DNA of 64,000 bases from Magicicada septendecula (GCA_034769895.1 CM068367.1:688625048-688689047), one strand, 5' to 3'. Positions 42,354 through 56,891 are shown, counted from the first letter of the stretch. Notes: generated from the sequence alone by a model not told the origin. Numbers and translations are program-made.

Positions 42354-42378
42354 TTTTTCGGTTCGTATAGTATGGGCC
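42354..42378 (-). repeat. Right terminal inverted repeat of Harbinger element
   Basis: Inverted partner of 38834-38858, followed by TAA at 42379-42381. Confidence 0.92.
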
Positions 42379-42381
42379 TAA

Positions 42382-42591
42382 GCGTGTTCAGACAGTACAA
42401 TACTGACAGCGCTGCTTTTGACGATGGTGGTGTCGATTACTAACTAGTCACAGAACAATAAACAAAGGAACGGTAAAGGATTTAGAACAATCTGTAACAA
42501 ATGTATAGTGAAAAACTGACGGAGGGAAAGATAGGGAGACAAAAGTCGTAGAAAACAAACTGAAAGAATGTTGACTGGGGTAAAGGTGAGA

Positions 42592-42595
<4 letters not shown>
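42382..42595. other. Non-coding flank of the Harbinger element
   Basis: Nothing recognised. Confidence 0.3.

Positions 42596-42642
<47 letters not shown>
42596..42642 (+). repeat. (GA)n microsatellite
   Basis: 47 bases of GA repeat. Confidence 0.97.
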
Positions 42643-42646
<4 letters not shown>

Positions 42647-43090
42647 ATGATACCATTTAATGTGTCTTGTCTGTTATAAATTTCAGAACTCGCATTGTTA
42701 CAGTTTTATAGTACTACCTATTGTCCGTGTGTCATTATTACTGTTGTCTGAATTTATGGTTACCATTTTACATGTGAAAAGACGCAGTTCCCAAGTTCAG
42801 ATTCTCAGTGCTGGAAACAAATTTGTAGCTACTGTATCTAAACTCCAGATGTTAAGGTAGGGCTGTCTACTACGTATATTCAATACGTAAAAGCTATTTT
42901 ATTGTAAGAGAAACGCAAAAACGGAATAAAGAAATAAAACTTGACTGTTATAATAAACGTCTGCTAACCAACTAGTAGCGTCGTTACAAACTATAAAGAA
43001 CGACTTTCTAGGACGTAGCACGCTCGTCTAGATGCGCCGAGATTGCTTCTGTGAGCCACTTGTGTCTTTCATAAACTTATATAGGCCCTA
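42643..43090. other. Non-coding, no gene recognised
   Basis: Nothing beyond short open frames. Confidence 0.3.
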
Positions 43091-43094
43091 ATTG

Positions 43095-43875
43095 TAGACG
43101 AAATTAACACTGTATATACTGACGACATTTTGAGAGCATGGAAATCTAGAGTGACCTCAAGAATACAGCTTAACAAATCAATTTGTACGCGTTCCCTGCT
43201 ATATATGCAGATAACATAGTTATAATTAAAGAAAATTAGGATGATTTACAGTGATCCATGTTTCAGTTACAAGAAGTAGCAAGAGAGTACTCGCTGTCAA
43301 TTTCAGTGAAAAAGACTAAAACAATGGTTTTTAAAGGTAAATATATACTGAGGACTACGGTAGTTATAAACAACATAACTTTAGAACGCGCGAGCCGTTT
43401 TAAATATCTTGGATGTGTAGGAAGCTATGAGTCTAAATCTGATAAAAAAGACGAGATAATTCAATTTAGGAATATCTGTGGTACGATTTTAGATATCTTA
43501 GAAATAAAACAATACACAGCACACGAATTAATTTTTATAAGGCAACTGCAACACCCACATTGACAATGTGAGTCAGGTGTGGGTCGTGACGAAAAAGGAA
43601 CACACCTTTTTCAGATTCAGAGTGATGAAATTCAGTTTCTTCTAAATACTTTAAACTATACGTTGCAAAATAGAACAAAGAATGAGGATATAAGAGCAGA
43701 ACTAGAAGTAAAAGATATAAATGCAATTATTTCGACTTATAGAAGGCAATGGTGTGTAATTTGCAAAGGATGGCGGACGAGCGATTACTAAAAGCAGCTC
43801 TGAAATGTAAAGCAAGTCGTAGAAGAGACATGAGTCGTCCGAGGATGAGTTGGGTACAGGATTATATAACTTAGC
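43095..43875 (+). pseudogene. LINE relic with mutated YADD box
   Basis: The order of pieces matches a LINE 3' half. A palm box YADN in place of YADD (about 43206-43218) continues IVIIKEN, then a stop. LQEVAREYSLSISVKKTKT (about 43265-43320) is the segment after the palm. RFKYLGC (about 43400-43420) is followed, in other frames, by THLFQIQSDEIQFLLNTLNY (about 43600-43660) and a tail reading RRDMSRPRMSWVQD (about 43823-43864). Frameshifts fall near 43330-43600 and 43790. The palm change D to N and the stops mean it is dead. It is a third LINE copy, not closely similar to the other two. Confidence 0.7.
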
Positions 43876-46700
43876 CCTTGTAGTGAAGAGGAAGAAGAAT
43901 AAGGAGAAGAAAACTAACGTTTAGTGAACTGTATTAGAGATTCCCGATTGTGTTTGTAACAGGCATTATGAGCCCAAATATTATGTGTTAGTTTCAATTG
44001 TAATAATACAGAAGCTTGGTCTCGTTCTTAAATTGCCTGCCGCAGAGCTGTTACAGAAAGTGTCACAGACAGCCAAAATGCCTACCGCGAGTTAGAAAAT
44101 GCTTTATAGTTCTTGTAGGTACAGTCATCAACATCTTCATGATGAATGCTATTCGCCGATGAGGGTGACCTGACAGAGTGCCGGACTCAGAGACCGACCT
44201 ATTAGATTCGCATATTCTGAAATAACCGGAAAATTTATTTATGTCCAGAAATTTATTGATACTGTTAGAGGTTGGAAGTTATAGCAAATCTTAAGTAATC
44301 CCGTGACAAGACCAGTGAAGATGATTTGTTCACGCGCTCCAGTTCGAAGCCACCAAGTCAAAGGTTATCTATCAAAACGAAGTTATGTCTCCAAGACTTT
44401 ATAAAACGCATTGCCGTTCCAGTAGGCATAGAAAAGAAATAATTCAACGATTTGTTATGAAAGATTAACGGAGTCACAAAGCTCCGAATGAAAGTACAGG
44501 TCACAGACAGGAGCACCGAGTGTTCGGCTTCAAGCACATAATTGGGACACTATGAAACAGAGAACCCACTAACCGGATGAACAAGATCCACGTACAGTAC
44601 ACACTATCATACTTCAGAAAAACCAGTTGGAAATTGATTGTTAGCGCTTTTTTTCTAGAATCCTTTTGATTACGAGCCCTCTTATCCAGTGAGTGCCGTA
44701 ACATAGTGAGCAGTCTTCGTCGTAATTGGTAGGTTTTTATACTGTACGCACTGACATTGAAATAGCTGTGAAACTGCTATCGTTCACTCACGGTTATATC
44801 GACTCGGGTTTGGCCATGAAGTGTTAGTTACAAGAATTGTTGAAATCGCTCTTTTGGCAAATCGTAGTGGCTTCGTGAAGCCATGGACACTTACGGGTGT
44901 AGGCCTATAGTAGATTTTAAAAAATCCGAGGATTGCCAAGAAAGTGTGAGTACTTCACATACCTGGGATGACAAAGTAATGAAGTATTGTATTTAGCTAG
45001 TGACGATCAAGGGGGATGAAGTGGTCAGATTAGGCGGTGTGTGCCATGACGGAAGCGACGGAAACGACTGTACTAAGATACTAAGCCTTCTTCAGACATC
45101 CCCATAATATTCAGAACTTGACCTTATATTGTAAATTCATATTTATAACGAACCCGGATAAACAAAATTATTTACCGGAGAGAAGGGTTGTCTATTCATG
45201 ATGTAACAGTTCGTCCATAATTATTACTAGACGAATACATGTTTTGTAAGCATTGTAAGATAAGGTCATAACTGGCCAATATGAGTAGGGGGGGGGATGG
45301 GATTTCACGCTGTGCAATATTCTCGTTCATTTCTGTCATTCTATCAGCCATTGTGTCAACCATTACATTTTGCTTGTAAACTAATTGTTTATCAGGCGTA
45401 TGATAAGATTTCTTTCAGTTTAACAATATTTAATTTTCAGCTGAAGCAAATGTACACGAGGGTCGGAAATCCACGGTACCCTACCAAAGTTGACTGACGT
45501 CTCTGAGATTTAGACTGATTACGCCACAGATCATAGATACAAATGATGATGGTGATGATGATATTTTTTAATATGATGATGATGATGGTATTGAAGTAAT
45601 GTTGTTTAGAAATGTTGTGCTCAAAAACGTGGCCAAAATTGTGTTTGGGGGGAGGGTTCAGATTGACAGGTATGGAATCAAAGATGAGAATCATCCCGAG
45701 ATGTTTCCTTCCAGGAAAATTGGGATTTTCCCCAGATTTTCCCCCGGAGCAGGATAGAAATGAAGACACTAAAATTGGGTTTTAGGGCATCCTGAAACGC
45801 TAGAATTAAAGAAGAAGAAAAACCATTTACAGTGTTTTTTTTCAGTTTTCAATAAATGTGAATATTAAAATTTGTATTTTAATTATTCAGTCCCTATAAT
45901 TTAAGTCGTAATTAATACTACAAAAGTCTGATAAAGCATGTCACTATGTTAAAGCATTATTTTTTTGTCATTTAAAATCAAAACCTTTAAAACGACCTTA
46001 TGTTTCTATGAAGACAAAATTTGCTAAATGACACCTTGTATGCCTATCGGGAAATAACAAAAAATGTACATAATGTAAATGTGATTATCCTAAATCTCAT
46101 CTTTCTGTGAACGATACTGACTGCTTAATCGTAAGTGTTATAATAGATTTCGTCATTTTTCAGTTTTTCGGGTGGGGGGGGTATGGATCCTTTGAACTTC
46201 CCCCCTGGCTCCGTAACTCAAACTGACTCTGTTACATGACAACTACAACGCATCAATGGTGAATCCAGAAATTTATTATGGTAGTGTACTTCAGAAAATA
46301 ATTATTAACTCTGTCGTGGAAAAGCCAAAGGAATAAGGACTGTCGTATTCTGTTTGATCGGAGTTATATTTCTTACAGTCACGAATACTTACTTATTATG
46401 AAGTTTTATTTGTAATTACTAATAATTAAATTACTACCTACTTACCTACTAATTATTCTTGAATATTTTCTAATCACAGTTCACAAAGGCTGTTTTATGT
46501 TTTAGCTTCCTTAGTCCCCACCCCCCGGATTCGTCACTGACTATGGTCACTATAAGACTGTGATAATCGTGACTCCGTTATCACATAAAAACCGTCAAGT
46601 ATGGACTTACGCCATAGTTATCACTTAAAAGTATAGGCGTTTCGGCAACTAAAATATGTGGTCGCCTGAAGGAATACATATAACTCCTGATGAAAATTAT
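43876..46700. other. Non-coding, with ATG-triplet and G-rich patches
   Basis: GATGATG-type triplets lie at 45541-45592. Several G- or C-runs (45290, 45640, 46170, 46198, 46520) sit next to phrases such as CTCCGTAACTC that look like transposon ends, but I could not pair them. No gene is recognised. Confidence 0.3.
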
Positions 46701-47400
46701 AGCACCAGTGGCGTAACTAGGAGCTGCTCCCGGGGGGGGGGGATTCACTTTGATGACAGTCAAAATTAAAAAAAAAACTTGTAAAAGTCCATATATGGGA
46801 CATCAATTAATGAGGATTTTAAACTACAGACTCTGTATCCTTCCTTATGGAATTATGGACTCCTCTTGCAAAATTTGGAATATCTTCAAAAATTGTATAA
46901 ATTATATTTGTAAAAAGCTTTACATATTTATCAATTATGTATATTTGCGAAAAATTGAATATAGGTCTATATAGTCCTATATGCACATAAACGTAAAAGC
47001 AAGGAATAAATTATATGTAATTTAAGCAATATGGTTATAAATTTAACTAAAAAAAAAGAAACACATCGCCACACAATACAGAGGTCGGAATTTTTAGTGT
47101 GTACTGTAGTAATAATAATCATAATAAACTAATAATAATAAAAAGTAATGATTGTCTGCTTTACAAATTATTATTTTAGTAAAGAAAATAGTAGAGTAAA
47201 GGTTTTCGTGATTTTTCAGATACTGAAAATTGTCTAACAGTGAAGTTGATTAAACAATGAATGTATTTTGTTCAAATAGTAAGCGAGTTCTGCAGTTCAG
47301 GGACCTTACTAGTCCTAATAGATGCTAGTGTAGCATGTAGTATATTGGTGTAGAAATCATTAAATTTAATAATTTTTATTAGCTATAATTTTTTTTAATA
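46701..47400. other. Dispersed-repeat copy related to 1.5-2.1 kb
   Basis: AAAGTCCATATATGGGACAT (about 46786) matches the reading at 1518-1535 with changes, and AGCGAGTTCTGCAGTTCAGG (47282) matches 2073. The intervening DNA is too diverged for me to align by eye. It begins near CAGTGGCGTAACTAGG (46705), a phrase seen at some hAT-type ends. Confidence 0.35.
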
Positions 47401-47673
47401 GCTGTTATTAAGCCTGAATACTGGCATAAATTTTACTGTCAGAAATACTGAGACTATTAATTAATGATTAGCGTGATAGTACAGGCTTTTAACATCGCAC
47501 GGTATACATGTATAACTCAACTGACCTCGCTAAATATTGCACTGCATATTTTTATTGAGTGTAGAGCATACCGTTTTGTTGGCTAGGCACTCCTCATCCC
47601 TCTTTTCTACGCACGTACATATTACAGTTTTATTTACATCAGTCCGTTCACTTTCCTTTCTAAAATTATTCAT

Positions 47674-47674
<1 letters not shown>
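47401..47674. other. Non-coding spacer
   Basis: No gene or repeat recognised. Confidence 0.3.
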
Positions 47675-47760
<86 letters not shown>

Positions 47761-47762
47761 TT
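47675..47762 (+). repeat. (CT)n microsatellite
   Basis: About 88 bases of CT repeat with one or two interruptions at the right end. Confidence 0.97.
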
Positions 47763-48083
47763 CTCCCCCTTTCTCCATCTTATTACATACCTTCTATGTA
47801 AGTGTCTCCCTCTTGCCCCTTCTCTCTCTTTTTTCACACAATTTTACAGCAATTCACCCGTAAACAGAAACTGCATTAACATGCCCACTGAGGGACTTCT
47901 TGTTCCTAATTTATGTTCATTTTTACGGCAAAATGTGTGAAAGTTCAAAATTTTAGTTCTTTACAATGTTTGAAAGATTTTAAACAAAATTAACCTATAA
48001 ACACGCCAAAATTACTTCTCCGAATAAACATAAAGTGTTTGTTACTGTCACATAAATGTACTTATGCCATTACAAATATCATA

Positions 48084-48086
<3 letters not shown>
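47763..48086. other. Non-coding spacer
   Basis: C/T-rich at first, then AT-rich. Nothing recognised. Confidence 0.3.

Positions 48087-48153
<67 letters not shown>
48087..48153 (+). repeat. (CT)n microsatellite
   Basis: 67 bases of CT repeat. Confidence 0.97.
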
Positions 48154-48156
<3 letters not shown>

Positions 48157-49942
48157 CAACTTAAAATTCAACTTAAAAACTCTGTGTGTCCGCTTTTTTT
48201 GCTTAAGCATGTGTTTGTCAAAGCACATGTTGTACGGACTCGCACGCATGTGTGTCCTACTTTAAATTCGTTTCAAAGTAAAAACGGAATTATTATGGTT
48301 GAAATTGGAATGCTACTTTACAGGTACGCCACGGAATTATGCTTTAAACAGTGTTGTCTGAACAATGTGACTATAAAGAAATATAACAACTGCTACCTTT
48401 ACCATCATTTGTGCCTTTGCTATCCATGCTTCCAGAAACTTGTACTGTTATTTCCTGAAGTTAGATTTGAATTTTAATAAATGTAGGCTAAACAATATTT
48501 TACTACTCGTTTAAATTGATTATAGTTGCAAAGGAAAACGGGTTGTTACAGTAGGCTTAGTGTGAAATTTAGTTTAAGCGGGTACGTGTGGCCAATGTGC
48601 GTGCTATTTATGAATAAATACCGCATCGCGTCACTTGAGGGCTGTGCGAAATATTATGTATTATATTAATATTCAATTTGCTGGCACTTCGGTATTTGGG
48701 TGGTTTGTCAAACACCTAGTCAGTCTCAATTGGTCGTTATATCACAAAATCTCATTTCACCCAAATTAAAAACAAAATTATTACATAATGGTAAGTACGT
48801 AATAGGGAACAATGTCTCCTAGGTTATATTTACATGTGTCCAACAACTCGCATATAATATCTAGTTTTATCTGTAATTACGAGTTTCGGAAAGTGTTTTC
48901 AAATTATAAACGGATAAAAAGAACGCTTGTAAATTCAGTATTTCGGTTACTGGGTACGTAATGATAGTACGAAATAAGAGACGAGGATTTAACGCCGTAA
49001 AAACATCAATCAACAGAATCCTATAATTATACTGTTTCGATTGGAACAAACAGTTGAAAAAAATTCACTCAGAGGTGCCCAAATATTCCAGAGCTAACAG
49101 ATTTTATCGTCATTATCTCATCATTGTCGTCTTCATCATGATCATCATCAACGTTGTCGAAAAAAGAATATTGCTTTTAGTATTAAGTGATTCGTTTCTA
49201 ATATGGCAATAGGTTCGTGTAGTCATGCTACATGTATGCTCTTGTGTGGTCTTTCAGAAGTACAAATTACGATATATAGTAATTACTAAAAACATGTTAG
49301 CGAAAAACTAGACTGAACGATAAATACGAACGTTTTAGAGCATAAAAAAAATTGTTTTGCTTATGCAAACTACAGACTACTGTCACCGCCTGGGAATGCC
49401 CAATAGAGTGTACTTATGTGAGAAGTATATTAGAGAAGAAAGAATAGAGAAGGTAAGTCCTTGTGAGTTACGTTTCTGAACAGTACATCTTGACTAGAAA
49501 CATTCTACCTAACAACTTTTGTAGGCAGAACATCAACGCGCATAACCGCCCCACTCATAATATCGGCTAATAAGTAATTACGTTTGTAGGTAAGCGTGTA
49601 AAGGTTTTTTGTAATAAATACATATAAAATTTGTTTTAGAACATTGCTTACAGAATAATCATATAATCTGCAAGCTTATTGATACCTATGTTTACATAAT
49701 TCTTAGACTTGACTTACGCAATGTTTATTAACGAAACGAAATCGGTCAAATTTTTGATTAACAAAACCCTGTGGTTCATTAAAAAACTTGTCCCGAGGTC
49801 TACCTTGCAAAATGTTCGTAAATGTGACGTTGAAATGCAGCTAGGAAGTGTAAGGTTCAGTAACGCAAATTTTCGTATCTAGGTTATATTCAAAATATAA
49901 ATGTTGGCACCAGAGGTATAAGGGTTCAGAAAACTAATTTAT

Positions 49943-49944
<2 letters not shown>
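48154..49944. other. Non-coding, no gene recognised
   Basis: ATC-type triplets at 49107-49160. A donor-like AAG|GTAAGT at about 49453 ends a short open stretch, but nothing supports an exon. Confidence 0.3.

Positions 49945-49992
<48 letters not shown>
49945..49992 (+). repeat. (GT)n microsatellite
   Basis: 48 bases of GT repeat. Confidence 0.97.
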
Positions 49993-49993
<1 letters not shown>

Positions 49994-50714
49994 CATTCTG
50001 TCTTGCATTCTACCTTATGCACACGCACGTATACACGCGAGCACAAATTTATTTAACGCGCGTATGAATACATGTATATCTGTCTGTGATGTGCGCTTGT
50101 TTGATATTTTTAGATACATTTATCAAATTAGTGCGTATTAACCGATGTTTTTGAGCTTGTAAAACACGCACGACGTATCCGGAAGCCTTAGTTTTTCTCA
50201 CGCAGTCCGTTTATAAATGTCCTTTCGCTAAAGGTAACATAAATTCGCCTTACAATACCCGTTTTAAACAATTAGACGCATATTATTTGGCAGTCGCGCC
50301 TCGGAAACTCCGCATCCAAATTGTGCACCGAATATAGTGCTAGTGACCCAGTATGCATAGTCCGGATTAACGACGTTAAGTTGTGTGCGCAGATAAGGTA
50401 CGACACGCGCAGCCTTGAAGCGAAGATTCACACGTGTGTATATTTGTGTATGTAGCCTATGTTTGTGTTTATGCCGCTGTGAAACGCGTAATATTTTTTT
50501 TTTAATTCGGCAATACCTTCTTTTGCGAACTTTCGTCACATTTATTCGGAACGTTTCGTCATAAGGTTTTGTTTTCTAAACTTGCACGTTACGTTTGTTG
50601 TACAATTTACCTCGTCGGCGAATGACTGTAAATCATAATGCTAACTGCAGTAATTTTAATTCTGCTGCAGTAGACGATAAAATACGACAAATTTTTGGTA
50701 ACAAAATGTATTAC
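49993..50714. other. Non-coding, no gene recognised
   Basis: CpG-containing sequence without recognised features. Confidence 0.3.
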
Positions 50715-50898
50715 TGTTAAAACATTCAAAACCGAGCCGTTGCGCTGCGGTCGATTGCTTGACTATACGTTTCGGCCACACCTCCGGACGCCATTCTCAG
50801 TTGAAAAAACATTCGAAAGGTGATAAGCCGAACACACCTCGCTTTACATTTTAAGCAATCGACGACGGCCCAACAGCCCTGTTTTTAATGTTTTAACA
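50715..50898. mobile_element. Foldback MITE-like element (184 bp)
   Basis: TGTTAAAACATT at 50715 and its exact reverse complement AATGTTTTAACA ending at 50898 form the tips. The arms extend about 45-48 bases with roughly 80% match and end in an exact inner block TCGATTGCTT / AAGCAATCGA (about 50751-50760 and 50853-50862). The centre is about 90 bases and contains a smaller inverted pair (TTCGGC / GCCGAA). No target duplication is clear. Confidence 0.65.
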
Positions 50899-51384
50899 TT
50901 GACGAGTAAGGGCATGTCGCACATTTGCGGCCGATCGCTGGTGCGTGATCGAAAATGGGAACCGGTGAGTTTCCATAGAAACTACATCTTTGTTATCAAT
51001 AACGTAGTACACATATAAAACTTCGCTTATGAATGCGACTACATTTAACTTATAATCTGTACATTGGTAAATGAAGAATGAATTCATTGATTGGTGAATG
51101 AACATAAATATATATATTTTTTTAGATTTATTGAAGCATTTTCAATGCCCTTCTCTGTGCATTGCATTTGTGCAATGCCTGTAAATTTTTTATAATGTTG
51201 ACTCCTCCGGCCGTGAGACCCGTCGAAATAGATGTAGGCTATAACGGTTACCTAACTGTTTATATGTTATGTAGTGTCTGTTAAAAACGCATAGCCTATA
51301 CATGAGTTTTGACTCTTGCGTATAGACTCCGAAATCTTAAAAAGACGATCGTGAAAAATTGTACAGTATACTGAAGGTTTCATA
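50899..51384. other. Non-coding, no gene recognised
   Basis: Nothing recognised. Confidence 0.3.
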
Positions 51385-51550
51385 TTTGTAGACCAGTGGG
51401 TACGACACTTGGGCACTAGTCTCCAGATTCCTGATTCAATTCTAGGACTGCACCATAGAAATGAGCCAGACCACTTTGCTTCTACTCTGCAGGGCTCAAG
51501 TTAGTCTGCTTATGCCTTCTCTAAAAGATCTGGATGGTAGGCCTACAGAA
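51385..51550 (+). repeat. tRNA-like SINE candidate
   Basis: Starting at about 51392, CAGTGGGTACGACACTTGGG resembles a tRNA D-arm/A-box region. CCTGATTCAATTCTAGG about 40 bases later occupies the B-box position, then CTGCACCA. The following ~100 bases have no frame. It is similar in layout to the pieces at 0.9 and 17.2 kb. Confidence 0.4.
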
Positions 51551-53255
51551 AGGAGTATGTTACATTATTAAAACCGTAGCTCTCCTTCACAAGATTTATT
51601 CATGTTTCAAAGTGAAATGATTTTATTATGATTGCTAACCAAGTTAGAAGATAGACAAATACGTAGATACACAAATAGATATATAAAGAGAGAGGCGGAG
51701 AGGGAGACAGACAGACTTAAGCAGAGATAGAGGGGGGATAGATAGATAGACAGGTTGACAGAGTGTGTGGTAGAGAGAAAGTACTCCATCATAATTTGGA
51801 ATATATGTTATTTACCTGAAAAAGTATGTTAAAAAATATTTTTGACAGAACATACGAGCATCACAAATTTATACAACTACATCTTTTTTATGTGTATGCG
51901 ATCATTCGAATGTTTATTTATCTTTGATGTTACCATTACTTTAAATTAATTTATTCTTAATTTTCTGAAATCTGACAGGGTTGGGTGTGATGAAATGGAT
52001 GGAGTAAATATATCATTACTCGATTGTTTGGTTTACAGTTACAAGGTTAGTTCAAGATAGAAGAAGGTGTGTTTCAAACAGCTTTAAACAACCAAAAACA
52101 TTAAACTCGATTTAACACGAAGATATTCCCGTTACACGTATATTCCATAACACGGTTTGTATGTTACAGTATGCGCGCGCGCTGTGTGTGTGTAAACTTG
52201 TATGCATCGTGTGTGTACATCATGAACTTAATGCCAATCGAACAATGTTTCACAATAAATACGAAAAAGTCTTCCCCGTCTCCCATAAGAATCAGTAGTT
52301 ACCGTGTCCAATTATCTCCTCCAGTTTAGTTTTGTAAGTTCTGATACTCACATGCGCAAGCGAGCGCGCGGCGCTACACAAACGTAGCTTCATGCGTAAC
52401 GTATTCATAGTAGCTTTTGCGTTCTGGATGTTGAACCTACGAAAGTAAAAATAGTAGTTTCGGGAAACTGTTTGACATCCTCCCAAATTCTTCTGCTAAA
52501 TTCGGTAAGATGACTAGAAAATGTGAGTGACCACTTCGTGTGAGGTGAGAGGTGAAGTACATTACACCACGTCCAAGCAAAATACAATATAAACCGAAAT
52601 CTATTTTTATTACAAGACCTTCAACTGTAATAAAACGCTTTAAAAAAAAGTAGAAATAGGCAGTTGTAAACGTATCATACGTCTAGGAGGCACAGACCAC
52701 GTGCGTTTGATTTATAACGATATTCAAACGTTTCGAAAGAAACGGGTATAAAATTAGAATTATTATTTTTCTTGGCCTTAATCTTGTTAAAACGACGGCC
52801 GGCTACGCAACAAACTGCGGAGTACACGACAGTTAGGCCTTGGCGCGCTTCCACCGCGTGTTTCGTTTTCATTTGGCGTTAAACAAAAATTCTGGCGACG
52901 ACCGTAAAAAAAAGTTGGGTCAAACATCTAGTCGCACACGGGCACGAGCTCGCACGCTCACCGCCGTGTTGGGCTTGCATTTGCATCTACTGTACACTGT
53001 GCGTCGCGTCACTAGTCCAGCGTTCACGAATTTTGTTTTAATAATTCATCGTTTTGGTAATTAATTTGTTGATGACAAACAAACGAAATTGTTTTTTGTA
53101 ACCAGTACAGAGTACGAGACTGCTTAAGAGAAATGGATACAAGCCTGGTGTTGCACTACAGTAAGATTAGACAAACTCTGTGATTAAAAAAAAAATAAAT
53201 AAATAAAACGCTGTAGCATAAAAAAATTTAAAGGTTCCGTAACTCCGTAAAATTT
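51551..53255. other. Non-coding, no gene recognised
   Basis: GATA-type triplets and tetramers at 51650-51750. 52350-53000 is CpG-containing and GC-richer than average, with no recognised coding. Nothing further. Confidence 0.3.
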
Positions 53256-53259
53256 AGGC

Positions 53260-53350
53260 TACGTGCTCAGAGCGTCCGTGCTCTGAGCGCCAACGATGAA
53301 ATCGTGCTCTGAGCGCCGATACTGATAAGCCCGTGTTCTGTGCGCCGAGC
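53260..53350 (+). repeat. Four spaced copies of a GTGCTCTGAGCGCC-like motif
   Basis: Variants occur at about 53262, 53276, 53302 and 53332. The spacing is irregular (14-30 bases), so this is a short decayed tandem array. Confidence 0.6.
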
Positions 53351-54873
<1,523 letters not shown>

Positions 54874-55439
54874 TTGTAGTTTGAGAATAAAGCTGTGATT
54901 TCTTGTGATTTCTTTAGTTAAGTGTGATGTAGAATTATTAAATAATATTAAAAATACTAAAATAAAAATAATAATAAAATCCTTAATTTAGTAGTGACCG
55001 TCGATCAATAAATGTTTAACGATGGAAGGTTTAGCGAGAATCGGTCAATAAATATAAAACAAATTTTACATTGTTTGTGTCATCATCAGGACTTGTGTAC
55101 GGACAATAGAGAAAAAGCAAACACGTAATCGCCAAGTAGATCACACCCTTCTGCCTTCTAAACACGTGGTAATTACCTTCACTGGTGAAACGAACGATGT
55201 ATAAAATGTCTTGTGGTTTGTGTTTATGAATAGGGCGTATGTTGTAAGTACCTTACAGTTGTAAATGCCTCACTCATAATATTGTCTAGTACCAGTTAGT
55301 TTCAACGTATGAGTAATTAATAATGACACATAGGCCTATTCGATTAGTTTTAAACTCGGTGCAGTTGTCAGACCGCCAGACCGTGTCTTGCATATTTTAC
55401 GCTTACGTAGAATCCAGAGTGTATGTGTACGATATATAC

Positions 55440-55463
55440 TTGTGTGTGTGTGTGTGTGTGTGT
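55440..55463 (+). repeat. (GT)n microsatellite
   Basis: A 24-base GT tract inside the left half of the palindrome. Confidence 0.95.
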
Positions 55464-55841
55464 TTGTTTTAGACTGTGAGAAAGAGTGAGAGGGAGTGGG
55501 ATAGAGTAATGGAGAGAGTGTGAGAGTGTTGGAATGCAAGATGGAGGGGGAGAGAGAGAGAGCATGAGAGGGGAAGAGTGTATTCTATAATATTTTACAA
55601 TATGTATTCAGCTATAACATATTTTTACACATGAATTACACATCTGTACCAATTCCAATATAAATTCAGTGATCACTGCATCTATTATAAACATAATTAC
55701 GGGATTATTATATTATCAATAATTTAAATTGTAATATTGTATTGATTAGGTGTTTGAAATATTATAATTAGCCTATGTCTATCTATTTATGCAAAACAAT
55801 ATTAATAGATTAATATTTAAACAACATTGGAAGTATAATAT

Positions 55842-55922
55842 TAAAATTATATAATAATAATTATTATTACTATTGTTATTATTATTATTATTATTATTAC
55901 TGTTATTATCATTATCATTATG
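55842..55922 (+). repeat. ATT/ATC triplet repeat
   Basis: Degenerate ATT triplets in the left half only, so inserted or expanded after the palindrome formed. Confidence 0.8.
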
Positions 55923-56174
55923 ACAAGCCCAACTTGCACTCAACGCGCAGTAGAAGATGAGGAACAACTAATATTGTTATTAGAAGGAACAACTTATTAG
56001 AAGGAGCCCGATAAGGGCGCAATAGGGTCCATCCTGAAGTAATATGCTAAGTGTTTCCAGGATGGATATAAATGCCTGAATTAGAGATGGGTTTTTAGTG
56101 GATGGGAGTCCTATACAACAAGGGACACACGGTTTCCCTTGACGGTGCATAAAACACTTTTTCCCTACTATCAA

Positions 56175-56291
56175 GGGTCTTTTCAAGAAAGTGTCTACAA
56201 ACAAGTCTCGCAGCGTCACGAGCCCGCCAAGCTCCCCCACCAACGTGCCTGCCAGTCCCTACTACTACAGTAGCGGTGTGAAGAAGGGGTG
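56175..56291 (+). repeat. 117-bp conserved block, left copy
   Basis: It differs from the inverted right copy at only four positions. GC-rich within AT-rich DNA. On the plus strand it is open as KVSTNK then SRSVTSPPSSPTNVPASPYYY. On the minus strand another open frame continues leftwards to 55980 as LVTLRDLFVDTFLKRP, then a Cys-containing segment of about 50 residues. I cannot tell which strand, if either, is coding. Confidence 0.85.
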
Positions 56292-56891
56292 CTTACCATA
56301 CCACTACTACTAACACATTTATCGTTTCTGTTTGGAGTCTACGATTCTACCTTTACGCTTTGCAGTTAGTTACATTATTTTATTTTTCAAAAGTTACTCT
56401 TTCGTTAGTTATTTACATTCGTTTCTTCTTACATACGCTCATTATTTCATACGTTTATTTTGTGTTTTTTTTAATTCTTTACATTCCTTTCGTGTTTATT
56501 ATTTACGTTATTGCTATATACTTTTATTCTTTATATTGCTTTATTCAAAATGAATCTGATAGAATTGCTAACTGTCGCCTGAAATGAGGAAAATGCCGTC
56601 CGTTTTTTTTTTTCAAAACAAAGGATTAATTCACAATCCTAGATTATGTGATTAATGTAATATAAATAATCGTGAAAATAAACTAAAAAACCCTCCCAAT
56701 AAAAATAAAAAAAGAAACAAAATAAAAAGAATTGCAGGCGTGCGTGCGTGCGTTTAATAAAATATAAATAAAAATAAAAAAACAAAAAACTGAAACAAAA
56801 TAAAAAGAATAGAATTGAAGCGTGTGTGCGTGGGGAATTAAAGGCACGCGCGCGTGCGTGCGTCATATGAATGTGTGTAATGTATGCTAAT

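Larger units (their letters stand above)
38834..42378. mobile_element. PIF/Harbinger DNA transposon, complete, 3,545 bp
   Basis: Terminal inverted repeats of about 25 bp (left starts AGCCCATACTATACGGACCG, right reads GGCCCATACTATACGAACCG inward) with two mismatches. They are flanked by TAA on both sides (38831-38833 and 42379-42381), the 3-bp target duplication typical of PIF/Harbinger. Each subterminal region holds three ACTATACG octamers in inward orientation (38841, 38933, 39030; and 42371, 42324, 42269 on the minus strand). It contains a DDE transposase gene (minus) and a MADF-BESS gene (plus), the usual two-gene content of Harbinger elements. Confidence 0.95.

Noticed and set aside
46150-46750. 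hAT-type transposon ends (CAGTGGCGTAACTAGG, CTCCGTAACTC and similar next to G- or C-runs)
   Set aside because: I could not pair them as inverted repeats with matching 8-bp target duplications.
49370-49460. Candidate exon ending AAG|GTAAGT
   Set aside because: A lone donor-like site without a matching acceptor, conserved protein or partner exon.
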